The notes beneath the pieces are model-generated. The model ran no database searches. It saw only the letters and a program-made list of their open reading frames with translations, and was not told the DNA's origin. A stretch of 55,149 bases of DNA from Chloromonas sp. AAM2 (lineage: Eukaryota; Chlorophyta; Chlorophyceae; Chlamydomonadales; Chlamydomonadaceae): the NCBI GenBank assembly GCA_004335635.1, contig QAXH01001415.1, positions 336 through 55,484 on the forward strand, given 5' to 3'. Of the stretch, positions 1 to 11,172 are shown in pieces. Position 1 is the first letter of the stretch. The number at the start of each line of letters is the position of its first letter. The translations under genes and the position numbers were made by a program.

Positions 1-1271
1 AAAGATATTGGTAGACTTGCTCCGCGCATTGCTCCACAACCGAAATTTGTCTGCAGGTTGGCAGTAAGCAATGTGATTTACCCGACACCTACTACATCAA
101 AATCTTGATCGAGTTCAGTGGCCGGCATCACAAGCATTCCCAACTACGTGTATGCAACCAAGCCATGCTGCCCTCCGAGCCCTATTAATATAATCTTCAA
201 CCGTTTACACGTTCTCAGTGAATAACAGAGAGGCCATTAATGAGGGAACCAATGCCACTGATTCAGACTGGAAGGCTTTTCCATGGAGACACTGTGCATC
301 TGAGCCTGGCTGTGGTTTCTTTACACCGGCATGCCAGTCAGCAGCTTGCCAATGCTTACATACAATGGTATACGCATGCTTTTTAGTGTAGACTGTGTAT
401 GCATGTAGACCTGTTGGCGATTCCCTCCTCTCTCAACCCTCTGTGTTCTCCCTTTCAATCAACTTCAGAACAGGTCTACAGTATATAGTATACATACTAC
501 ACACTGTAAACTAAGAAACAAGAAGGCCAGAAAAAAGCCGACTGGAGCCAGTAAGGGAGGGACCACGCAGCCTTTGTGAAGCCTTTGTGGCTGTAGCAAG
601 GAAAGGCCGGGGTGCTCCACTCTCGACTTGGAACCGTGTTGCCAGTGATGACATTCGTATTTTGCACCCTGCTACCAGTGACCTTTCTTGGCTTAACGAT
701 TGTCAGGCGCATGATTTTTGCAGAGATATTGTGTCTAGCTGCAGCACCGTTGGTTGAACCATGAAAAGCCATGTAATGATGATGATGATGATGACATTAG
801 TCCACTGGTCAGTGTGTATCGCACCAGGATTGCGCAAGTGCACAAAAATCATTCCCGGACGCAAGGAGTGCATTATATGATACAATCTTCGTTTTGTGAC
901 TTAAAATTCCCATTTCTGGTGATTTCCGGACCCGCTTACCAATGTACCAGTCATCGATGCGTGGTATTATGTATGACGAAAGAGAACCTGGGGTCACGGA
1001 TAATGAATGGCAGAATATAAACCAATAATCACAGAGATATCGTAGTTCATACAGAATACCACGCATCTGCACCAGGCTGTTATAATGTAGCGTCCTAAAA
1101 CAGTAGTCTTAGTAGGCTAAATGACCGTGCTGCGTAATCACGCCGTTGATGAAAGGCATCACCGGACATGATGATGTCCATGTCAGGGGTCCTGGTTGTA
1201 ATACTTACAATGAAGGCCTCACCGGTGTAGTCGAGGTTGCTGTAGCAAGGTTCTGCAGCCACCCTTCAACA
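1..1271. other. intergenic stretch, no gene seen
   Basis: I see no exon with family similarity on either strand. The stretch contains a short ATG/GAT trinucleotide run at about 774-794 and the 3' flank of the DUF72 gene. The small reading frames here are interrupted and have no recognisable motifs. Confidence 0.6.
1205..1209 (-). terminator. TGTAA poly(A) signal of the DUF72 gene
   Basis: TGTAA on the minus strand lies about 62 bases after the stop codon. UGUAA is the usual polyadenylation signal of chlorophyte algae; the assignment here rests on position only. Confidence 0.45.
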
Positions 1272-4200
1272 TCAACTTTGGGCATTGAAAAATCGCCTGA
1301 TGTCCAAAGTCTTAGTCTTACTTGAGCTCAAGCCCTTGGCGCCTTTCTGCTTGGCCGACACCATCGCCTTGGGTGCAAGCACGGTACCTCCCTTGCCCTT
1401 GTCTGGCCCAACCTTGGTTGATGCAGCCTGCCCCTGCCCGGTGGCCGCTTCAGTCTGTTTACTCGGCCCCTGGCCACTGCTTACATGCGCTTCCGAACCT
1501 TGGACATCCCTTGCGTGTCCCTCTGGACCCTGGACACTGCACGTCGACCTATTGCCGCCCAGCGCAACTTCAGCAGGCGGCTGCTTCGATGCGCATGGCA
1601 TGTCCAGCAGATTCTCCATGCTCTCGATCCCAACTTGCCCCTTGCATGATGAAGAGCCTTGCATGCCCAGCCTTGGCGTGCCACACGCATGACCATTGGA
1701 GCTGTTGTGCGCCTCAAGCTTCATTGTGGGCATGCCACCCACAGTCTGGTCAACGCCAAGCTCTGAGTCAGGAACTGCTCTTTTGTGACCAGCAAGCAAG
1801 GGTCGCCCCTTTTGATGAGTGACACAACCACCCTCCATTGCATCAGTCCCCTCGACTGCATTTCCATGTGTGCTGGGTTGAGCACCAGCTTGCTTCCCCT
1901 CTGGGCCTGGATTCTCTGGGCCTAGAGAATCAAGACTGGGTGTTGTACAATGTGCACTAGCATTGCTCTGCGTGGCAGGCAAACCATCCGACAAGGGCTG
2001 GGAAGCTGAGGCAGCGTTTCCTGAAACTCTGCCTGACGCTCCGTTTCCTTGACTTGCCCCTTTGCGGCTGAACATGCTGTTAATAGTGCCTGGCCGTGCA
2101 GCGATTGCCTTGGCTGTGATCGCCTCATGGTCGTATCGCATCATGGGCGGCAGTGCAGCGGCTAGAGCACGTGAGTTGATCACAGGTGCGTCCTCCCAGT
2201 CAGTGCCCCAGAAGAAAAAGATGGGGCCTGTCAGGGATGGAGCCACTGATGCCAAACGCTGAGCCCATGCCTGCAAACAGTGTGTGAAGAACGACCAGTG
2301 GTCCAGACAAACAGTTGTTGTTGTCACATGACCTTTAGTCTAGGGAGACTGCTCAGAAAGGGATAGGGAGGAAACAGTCTGACAAGCTAGCGTCACGCTT
2401 AAACCTCAGCAGCAATCACAAGCAACAGCAAACAGTGTATGGAGGCCGGCTGGTCGTGGACTGCTGGGCAGATGCATTATGTCTGACATGCCTGTCTGCC
2501 TAGCTGCCTGATAACCTCCTGTGCTAAGTGCTACTTCAAGCGCCTGCTATTGATTTAGGATGGATGGCAGCAGTCCCTGCAGTGCACCTGTTGATGCTCT
2601 CCTGCGCCATCAACTAGGTGCCTTGAAAGAAGTTCAACTCGCAATAAGCATGACTCAATAAAGGCAGTTTACCAATAACCCAAACGCCGAGGCTCTTAAC
2701 TCCCTGCCCTCCATCTTTCCGTGACTACTTCTTTTCCCACCTGGTGTTCTTCTGGCAGCAGCAGTCGGTCCGTTGTCCCGTGCCGCCTGTGCAGCCGCAC
2801 CAGCGTCATATCGGGCCGGGTGGCAGCCAGGCAGGTGGGCAGCAGCTCGCGCACTTGACCAGCAGGCAGGCCTGTCTGAGCACGGTCTTTCTGCACACCA
2901 CACCGTCTTCTGTTTGAGTTCTATTCATCTCTCTATCTATTCATCTCTCTATCTATTCTGCTACATGTGTGACCTGACCAAGCGCTGCGCAGGTGAAGTT
3001 TGCGCCTTGGCTGTGTCAATGCCTAAGGATGCCACACCACAGGAGATGCCTAGCAGCGCTGTACGATTACGACAGCACACAGTTGTTTGCCCAAGTGCCA
3101 TGTCAAGCGCAATTATTAACGCCTTGCCATGTCAGAAGATGGTTCCGCCTTCCGGTTGTGCACCGCTTCAACGCATGTGTAAAGCTTGACTTTGCATGTC
3201 GGTTGACAATGGACAACATGCAACATGCCAATTGACAACATTTGTCGCTGAGTTGCGGGGCACATCCCCTAAGCACATTACAAAAGTACAAGAACCACAG
3301 CAGCAGCAAAAACAGCACGCTGTTCAATGACAATGGCCGCAAAGCGCATGTGCCAGGCCTTGGGCCGGTCGGTAGTCAACACGAGTCGACTTGGCTTTAT
3401 TCTGAGGTGCTGGACACATCCCTTATCCGCATCGATGTACTAGACAAAAATGTTGCCTGGCATATGGTCACGCCTACCTGGAAGGTCTCATGCCTCAGTT
3501 CGTCAGCGGCCACCAGGCACAGCCCCAGGCCCGAGCACCAGGCCACCAGGTCAGCCATGGCAGCGGGGTCTGCGAGGCAGGCAAGGCAAAGCAAGAACTA
3601 GGTTGTGAGCGGTTTTCACATCCGCGAACCACTTTGGAGCAGTGGCATTGACAAGCAGGTGCAGCGGACTCTATGATGATGCATGTTGCCATGTTGATGG
3701 CAGTAGATGCAATCCCATGTTGCGCCGAGGGGTAGAGACAACAACTGGGGCCAAAGGCTGTTTCATGTGGTCAGTGACTAGACCAAAGCAAACACAGCGC
3801 AAGCTCTACGTCCAAAGCCATGTGCGAGGGGCGGGAAGGGCCAGCACTGGGACAGTTGCAGCTGGGGCGGGTGTCTCCATGGGTACCTGTTCAACCCTGT
3901 ACTGCTGAAGCAGTGCTTCATGCAAAACATGAGCATGCTGCTACCCTTGGAGTGCGAACCGTAATACACACGTGTTGTACGAGGACCCCCGCACCCTTGA
4001 ACCACGCCCTGTCCCTGAACTCCACTGCCATGACCACATCGCCCCGCAGCATGCGCCGGCAACGCTCAACGTACTCTCTGTGGCGCGGACTGGGGCTGCA
4101 GGCAGGAAGCCACACAAGATACCTTACTTTCATCGTCAAGCGCTGGTTGATGCGGTGTGCAACCGTTCCTCCCTGCTCATCATTACTGCTCGTGCAACTT

Positions 4201-6670
4201 ACTCTTCATTCGTACAAACTGTTGTTCATCATTCATGGTCGTCAAATCTTAAACAAGTAACCCGCCCTGCCTAGCTGGAATGACGGTGTACTACAGCAAT
4301 CATGGCTGTTCTTTTCCGTTGCCAGCGCTAACTGTCCACACTTTTACATGGCGTTAAATTTTTGGAAACGATAGCATGTAGGCCTACAGTGCTGCAGCTG
4401 ATACAAATCCATGTCCTGCCAGTCGCTCCTCCATGCTGTTTCGTGGCCCAGACCTTAAACTGTAGTCGAGGAGACCCAAACCGACCTGAAGTTGAGTTGG
4501 AACTGGAACACCACACTGCCCATGGCCTTGGCCTGCACCATGGGCTCGAGTGCCACATGAAAGGCATCCCAGCAGGCCTGCTCGCAACCGGGCGGCATGT
4601 CGTATAGGCCTATGGTGGTGCGGGTGGGGGCGCTGGAGGGGCCCTGGGGCGGCAGCAGGCCCGCATCCCGGAGTACCTGACGGGCCTGTGCGGAACCGTG
4701 GGTTGTTTGTGCATTTTCGTAAAAACATGGCTGTGTGTGTGTATGTGTGTGTGTGTGCGTGTGTGTGTCTGTGTGTCATCATACAATTGTCATTTTTACA
4801 TGAAAGCGCTTTCCACGTCCTCAGATGCAGGGGCCGTGCAGGGCTTCATTTAGGATTCATGAAAGGCTTTGTAGAAGCAGTAAAAACGTAGCCCTGTAAG
4901 GGTAAATCATACTGCAGCAGTAGCCCTGGCGTGGGGTGGGTGCAGGGTGGCAGGGTGGATTGGCAACGTGGCACACGTGGAGTGAAAGCAAACTCAACGA
5001 ATTGATTGCACATGCTCGTAATCTACTTCCTGCTGCATGGCTGGCATACACAAAGTCTGAGTGACGTTCGAGGAAACAAACTAAAAGAAGCATTCTGAGA
5101 AATCTGAAAGGCGAAGGTGGAACATCAGGAATGGGTCTTTGAGATGTATGGCAGGATTGCAACCCTGCTTGCCCAGAGCTTTTGCAAGACGTTAGATGGG
5201 AAGCCTGGCAACAGGGCAAACGGAGAAGGGAGCGAGGAGGGAAGGGCGTGCGTGCTGAGAAGGGAGGGGCGTGCGAGTTGTGTGTCAGTGCCTGGCCGGC
5301 AGAGTTGCCCCTGCCTGGTTGTAAGAGTTACCCCGGCTTTCCTTCACCTGCCATGGAAGCGTGTTGATCGGTGCTGACTGGTGGCAGAAGAGCCCAAAGG
5401 CCTTGAAGTGGAACGTGAACCCTGCAACGTCATAGCAGCGACTACAGGTGGATGCATGCAGCAGCGCACAAGGAGGGCCGTGTGGATGAACTACAGTCAA
5501 CTCCTGGGTGGATGGTAGGTGCTGTCACGAAATATCAACTATGTATGACGCAGAGGCCTGAAATGAGGGTAAATGAGGGTGCTTTGCTTGTAACATACGC
5601 ATGGTACGCAGCTACGTACAAGGTGGGTCACTGACTAAACTTATCTGTGTATCCCGAGTACTTGAATGTCCTGAAACGTACCTGGGTGGATGGACAGGAC
5701 TGATTTGATCCACTTGGCAGTGTGTTGTGGGCTGGGGATGGCGTAGCAGCTGGTGTCAACCTAAGTGGAGCGTTGGAAATGATGCGAGAGGAAGCGTGTG
5801 TGCGTGCCATTCAAACTGGGAGCATTTTTCCACGCTGTAAGGCGGAACAGCACAGAGCGTGTGCAATCGTGTGCCTGCTGGCTGAAGGCTTTGTCTGGCA
5901 CGCCCTTTGACTGGCCTCATTAACTGATTAATTAATGATTGGCTCACTGTCAGAAGCCTAACAACAGCCTGGAAACCAAGTTCATGAACGTATCATCAAC
6001 GACATGTCATCAACGACGTTTTCTTCTGTACGTAAACCAACGGAAGAACTAAGGCGCTGCGCAGTCAAGTACTGAGTGTGGAGACTGAACCTCTTGTGAC
6101 TGTGGTTTTACAGCACGTTGGAATGTGCTAGGAGTTCAACGTGCTTCTTGAGGTGACCACAATGTGCTGTGCTGTGTTCGAAACGCACTTGACTGTTGTG
6201 AATTCAACCTGTAAATTCAACCAGTGCACCAGTGATCATGCTCTTCGGAAAAAAAAGGATGTGGCTTTCCCATCAATTCACAAGAGGGGACAGACAGTCA
6301 AATGTTGAGCTTGCATGTCCACATCATCGAGCTTGGCTGCGAAGAGCATGATCACTAGTGCACTTGCACTGTACTTCTCTTGCACTTACTGTGGTGCAGC
6401 AGCAACCATCTATTGAGTGGCAATACCTATCGTTCATTAAGGAAAGCTGGGGCCCTGATTTCTATCCTTGCACTTGCAACATCCCTTTGAACGTGAAGCA
6501 GGCTGGATGGCTCGGTCCTGGACATGTCTCACCTCCACGCATGGGAAGAACCTTGCATAATGACTCAGTCTGTCCGTGGTTGCCTTGCTGTGTCCACCTG
6601 GCAACTTGAAGTCCGACCAGCCACATGTTCCTTGCAAGACCTGCCCAGCCAAGCTTGATGATGTGGACAT
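1272..6670 (-). CDS. DUF72 (YecE-family) protein with long disordered tail and PIP-box-like C terminus
   Basis: Eight exons, read in frame throughout: 6670-6533, 5760-5682, 5421-5348, 4676-4486, 4095-3995, 3569-3478, 2890-2741 and 2270-1272, giving 607 residues. The DUF72 TIM-barrel fold is recognisable in order: GTCGW near residue 14, CYAIPSPQ after exon 1, FTFHFKAFG in exon 3, VVFQFQLNF in exon 4, AVEFRDRAW near 184, LVRLHRRHG near 255 and FFFWGTDWED near 293. Bacterial members are roughly 240-300 residues and end about there. This one continues for some 300 residues of Ser/Gly/Ala-rich, probably disordered sequence. A weak PIP-like motif GTINSMF lies near 337 and TLDIRRFF at the extreme C terminus resembles the PCNA-interacting box (QxxIxxFF, with Thr for Gln). 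The biochemical role of DUF72 is not established as far as I know; the tail suggests a nuclear, replication- or repair-linked job. The start at 6670 is the first Met of exon 1; an upstream coding exon is not excluded. Confidence 0.93.
4731..4779. repeat. (TG)n microsatellite
   Basis: Imperfect TG dinucleotide run with single A, C and T interruptions inside the third intron of the DUF72 gene. No function is implied. Confidence 0.85.
6224..6363. repeat. 24-bp inverted repeat forming a hairpin in DUF72 intron 1
   Basis: The left arm 6224-6247 and right arm 6340-6363 are reverse complements over 24 bases with one mismatch, separated by 92 bases. A further imperfect pairing is possible inside the loop: GGATGTGG near 6257 with CCACATC near 6319. 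Bases 6315-6339, just inside the right arm, are an inverted copy of the start of the DUF72 coding region (6646-6670), 24 of 25 bases identical. The whole hairpin lies in the first intron of that gene and would be transcribed with it. Confidence 0.85.
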
Positions 6671-7236
6671 AGCTCTTGTGACTGTTGTTTATCCCCGCTA
6701 GTGGCTGTGTGAAGTGCAGGGCAGTGTGAATGCAGTAACTGAGCTGACAGTTTCAAGCATTGTGGGATCATGCAGGACCTAAGCAGTCCTGATATAGGTA
6801 TGGCACTATCACCAGCACCCATCGGTACCTGCAGTGCTACATAGCCTCGGGCGTGGATTGTAGATGGGCCAGTGGGTCACGACCTTGGAAAACGGTGATT
6901 ATGCATGTGACCTCATTCCTGCACACACCCAGCAGGTCTGGCGCATCTCCCCAACCTGCAGCGCGTTTACAGCAGGGCAGCAATATCTGTAGATAGACAC
7001 ATTTAGCGCAACGAAGGTGGGGCACAACAACCTTGTTAGGCTGCCGGATGGCACGGCAGCCTGCGGACCAGCTCTTCAGCTTGACCATCATCGCTAACAG
7101 CTACTGAAAACTGGCCTTGCGAGGAGAGTGGCTGCAGCACTCAGCATCATTTTGCAATCGCAACCTGCACAGGTGCACACTTTCTAGGACTCCGCAATCG
7201 CTGGTTCCATCGATCTCCAAGGACAACATCATCGCC
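6671..7236. promoter_or_regulatory. divergent intergenic region between DUF72 and QCR7 genes
   Basis: The two genes point away from each other, so this 566-base stretch should contain both promoters and 5' leaders. No TATA box or other named element could be assigned with confidence. Confidence 0.5.
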
Positions 7237-8878
7237 ATGGCGGCACTGGTGGGTGTCCCTACTCGGTTTAGTGGATTTGCGCTCATGCAGCAGCAAGCTC
7301 ACCCGCGAATTGTCTATGGCATGCAGGTTAAGCAGCTGCTGTCGCCTCTATTTAACGCCGTAGCGGGGCCCTATGCGGCGCACACGAACAAGAGGCTCGC
7401 AGCTTATGGGTTGCGGTATGATGACCTCTATGATCCCCTCAAGGACGAGGTGCGTGTCGCGCTGCCAGCACAACCAAATCTGCAGGAAATTCTACATCGC
7501 GCATGGCATGTCATGCTAAGATCTTGAACATCAGCAGAGGTTCAGGGGTTCAGCTTAAGCCTTGTTCAACAAGCCCATGGAGGTATTCCATGCCCTGGAG
7601 GTATTCATGCCCTGCGTTCCATGATGACTGCACTTTACGAGTCGTAACACGCAAACTTACGGCCTTTCGTACACATTATGCTTGCATCATGAACTGTCTG
7701 TCGTTGTTCTTATTGCAGGACGTTGCCGAGGCCCTGCGCCGCCTGCCCCCAGATGTGCTGGCCGCACGCAATGCACGCCTCCGCCGTGCCATTGACTTGG
7801 ACATGAAGCATGACCACCTGCACGGCGAGCTGCTTGCAAAGCAGACACCTGGGGAGCATTACTTGCAGGTGCGTGCATCGATGTCTAGCACAGTGGAAGG
7901 CACACCACAGCATGAAGGAAGTCAGTTCTCAGTCAGTTGTAACTCAGAGTATCACAGCTGGGGACAGCATGAAGGAACTTCGCTTCTCGCAGCCATGGAC
8001 GACAAACCGGGGGCGCAGCAGGCATGCAGCCACAGCCAACACAGCAGTGCTGGACAACCAAGTGACTTGCACCTCCATGCAGCCATAGCACCTCCATGCA
8101 GCCATATCAGCGAAATCGGTTTAGTAATGTACGCCTCCATGCATGCACAGCCAGAACGCGCGTGCGGCAGGCTTGCAACTTCATGCAGCCTCGGCAAAGC
8201 AGGCCAGGGTGCGGCAGGCAAACAGACGCTGGTGAAGCAGATTGTGCAATGGCAACATAGGCAAAGCATATCAGGCTTGCAGATTCGGGCAGCCACAGCC
8301 AATCAAATCCGGATGCATTCAAGTTTCAGCTTTCTGCACCCATTGTTGGGACCCCCAGGTTCTTCCCACCACTCACAGCACAGCAACTGCACAGCGATTT
8401 TGCAACCTGCCACACAGGCAGACTTGTTGCCGTTGGCAGTCACGGCCAACAACTGCGGTGTGTAGCAGGTTTGTAGCCTTCCATCACCAGCCGCAGGAGC
8501 CTTCATCTTATGGACACGCAGCCTCTCAGTTTCTTGAGCATCTGAATGCAGCCATGGGCAGCACAGCCAAGGCGCAGCAGGCGTGCAGCTGCATGCAGAC
8601 GAACATGGCAGCTAGGGCATGGGATTACACTTGTCAGCTAGGCCATACACACGTTGCTAGACAAGGGCACGCGGCCAGGGGCTGCGGGCATGGTTGCAAG
8701 TGCTGTTGAGTGACCTAGCATCAAAGATATATACCCAGTTGCGCGCTGGCCAGAGCAATGTCCACTACACACCCTGGGATGCGTGTGATTGCAGGAGGTT
8801 CTGGAGGAGGTCCGCAAGGAGCGGCGGGAGCGCGCCCTTTTGGGCACAGAGCCACCTTACACCCGCATCTACTACTAG
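7237..8878 (+). CDS. QCR7: cytochrome bc1 complex (complex III) subunit 7
   Basis: QCR7/UQCRB is the ~14-kDa matrix-side subunit of mitochondrial ubiquinol-cytochrome c reductase. Three exons: 7237 (or 7321)-7449, 7719-7868 and 8795-8878, all joined in phase 0. Diagnostic motifs are YGLRYDDLYDP at the end of exon 1, ALRRLPPDVLAARN and MKHDHL in exon 2, and KQTPGEHYL at its end; exon 3 gives the basic helix EVLEEVRKERRERALLG. The length of about 120 residues matches the family. The start is ambiguous. Met at 7321 gives 120 residues. Met at 7237 (good context ATCGCCATGG) would be joined either directly or by removing a frame-neutral 78-base segment 7249-7326 that has GT and AG ends; the latter yields about 122 residues. 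Function is inferred from family membership. Confidence 0.95.
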
Positions 8879-9043
8879 GTGGCCCAACCGGCAGCCATTC
8901 CAAACCCTTTTGTGACAGGTGGCTTGCTCATTTGAATTAGCCCGTGTGTGCATGTGGTCGCCTTTATAAAACGCTGCCCACTTGCGTTCCATGATGCGAG
9001 ATGTTCTGAACAGTCTGCCTCACAAGTTTGTAGTTTGACCTAT

Positions 9044-9048
9044 TGTAA
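9044..9048 (+). terminator. TGTAA poly(A) signal of QCR7
   Basis: First TGTAA after the QCR7 stop, about 166 bases downstream; assigned by motif and position only. Confidence 0.4.
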
Positions 9049-10244
9049 GAATATGTTTGCTCCAGTGCCAAGAACTCAACCACATTATCTACAATGATTG
9101 GCTCAATCCAGATATACCCTTGATTTCAACTCCATGCGGTGAGCTGTACGAAATTCTGCCTTAGAAGCTGAGAAGGCGGGGCTGGACCTCACTGTGTGCG
9201 TTTCAGACAACAAACCGTTCTGACCCAAACTAGCTAGCATTGAACTGTATATTGGATCGCATGTGCACAATCCACACCATGCATCATATCCAGCTGTGTG
9301 GAGCTGTTCACGACCGCATTACGTTCTGTAGGATGGCTTGCAATGCATGGCAGTCATTCCTGTCAAGGTGCATGAACGTCAACCAGTAAGTGGATGATGG
9401 AATAGAATCCGGTCGGATGAAGGGACCGCCACTGATGGCCTGTCACGACTCCCAACGTACCAAATTTCATACTTTGCCCCAGTGGTTGGAAAGTCAACAG
9501 CCTGGCCAACACCCCGTCTGGGCGCAACCTAGGTTGGAGCAGAACGATAACGAACAGAGCCAGTACTCGCAAAGCACTTTACCCATGATACGATGGCATT
9601 TAAAAGCGAAGGGGCTGAACCTTTCTGCGCTTCAGCAAACTTAACTGCCAGCATGATCGGCCTGACTATCTGCTCAAACTCCTCACGCATGTGCACCATT
9701 TGGAATTCCACCTAGGTTGGAATCCCTTTCCTCTTGTAACGGACAGAGCAAGGTAAACACCAGCCAGTACACGCAAGGCAGGCCACACTCTACCTATGTA
9801 GCTGTCTTTCCCATAGCATGTCAGGATACTTCGAGACACACAGTTTTTACACCAAACTCAACTGCCAGTTCACATTGGCATGCAACACCCAGACACGTGC
9901 AACAGCTGCCGTAGCATCATGCTAGGGTGGCGAGAGTGCTTTGAGATGATGGCGCTGGACTTGTTGATGACCGTGTAGTGCCTGCACATCACCTTGCTAC
10001 AGCATGCATGCAAAGCCGTCACGGTCACATGGTGGAAGCCTACCTCTCGAGCTGAACATGGCCTGCCTACAAATGGCTCAGTAAAGGGAAATAGCAGGCA
10101 GTTCAGCCAGAGTAAAATAGAGTGAAATGAAGCCAGAATGGTATACTGCTTCATGCAGCACGGGTGGCTAGAAGCGCGTACAAAATCAAAAGAGTTCAGC
10201 TGAAGTTAGACACATATTCTGAGCCTCAAGCACATCCTACGTTA

Positions 10245-10249
10245 TTACA
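10245..10249 (-). terminator. TGTAA poly(A) signal of the acyl carrier protein gene
   Basis: TGTAA on the minus strand, about 147 bases downstream of the stop; motif and position only. Confidence 0.4.
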
Positions 10250-10395
10250 TATCAGATCCCAGCCATCATGTGCCAAAGGCATTGTCAGAAAGAGTCGTGA
10301 AGCAGCATGTCTGTTGCGTCTGACACAAGGTGCCCACCACCTATCATGTGTGCCTACAGCTGGCGGCATCTGGGCTGGCTGCTTTTTGAAAGGCA

Positions 10396-10927
10396 CTATT
10401 TCGCCAGTGGGTTGCTAATCATGTAGTTGACGGCGTCTGTGACCGACGCAATCTTGTCCGCTTCAGCGTCAGGGATCTCAATGCCGAACTCTTCCTCCAA
10501 AGCCATCACCAGCTCCACAACATCCAGACTGTCCAGCCCGAGGTCTTTCTCAAAGTTTGCTGAGGCAGTGACCTGTGAATGGTCGCGCAAGCATGGCAAA
10601 GGTTTGTGGCGTCACCTCGGGAAAACGCAGACCTTGCCGAAGCTGCGGATAGCACACGCGCTAGTCCACCGCGCTGACATGTTGTAACGATTGTCGCTAA
10701 ATGCATGCCGAGCGATTGGACCCTAAACATACCTTAGCAGGATCAACCTTCTCAAAGTGCTTGGCGACGTAGATGATGCGCTCTGCCACCTTGTCCTTGT
10801 CCAGGAAGGCCCCAGAGAAACCTCTAGAGATGATAATTGACAAAGCGGGCAAGGCTACTTGTTGGCTGGACACCGTCACCGGCAGTCGCAAGTGCTGAAG
10901 CACAGCAGTGCGCAGTGCGGAGAGCAT
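10396..10927 (-). CDS. NDUFAB1: mitochondrial acyl carrier protein (complex I NDUFAB1 type)
   Basis: Two exons, 10927-10733 and 10572-10396, joined in phase 0, giving 123 residues. The carrier domain is unmistakable: [20 protein letters not shown], in which the Ser of DSL carries the phosphopantetheine arm, followed by [13 protein letters not shown]. Residues 1 to about 40 are hydrophobic and Arg-containing without acidic residues and fit a mitochondrial targeting sequence (ending near SRGFSGAF). The protein carries acyl intermediates of mitochondrial fatty acid and lipoate synthesis and, in most eukaryotes, is also a subunit of respiratory complex I and of LYR-protein complexes. The gene diverges from the MAT1-like gene across 245 bases. 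Met at 10927 is chosen because the presequence begins there; an in-frame Met further upstream at 11014 is possible. Confidence 0.97.
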
Positions 10928-11172
10928 AATGCCTGACACCCTGTACAGAAGCCGGGCTGCGACAGTGGTGCTGCTGTCAATCGTGGCGTGATTGGGTCTA
11001 CAAACCCTACCCAAGGGTCACGGGGGTTGGTTACGGCCATGCAGTTACACCCCCTCCCTGTTGAAGTCGACCCAAGCTCTTAGCATGCAGTCCCAGGCTT
11101 CCAAGCCAAATGCAACATGCGAGCGCATAGGGGGCCTCCCAGCCGCTGAGGTAGCCAAAGCAGGCTTGCGTC
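10928..11172. promoter_or_regulatory. short bidirectional promoter region
   Basis: Only 245 bases separate the start codons of the divergent acyl carrier protein and MAT1-like genes, so the two promoters must share this segment. No sequence element could be identified with confidence. No Cys-rich exon for a MAT1 RING finger is present in it. Confidence 0.5.

Larger units (their letters stand above)
8879..10395. other. intergenic stretch with a degenerate duplication
   Basis: Convergent intergenic region between QCR7 and the acyl carrier protein gene. No further exon was recognised. Two diverged copies of a segment starting CCTAGGTTGGA lie at about 9525-9590 and 9710-9795; both continue with a CAGAGC tract and a CAGTAC-CGCAA tract. 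Confidence 0.5.
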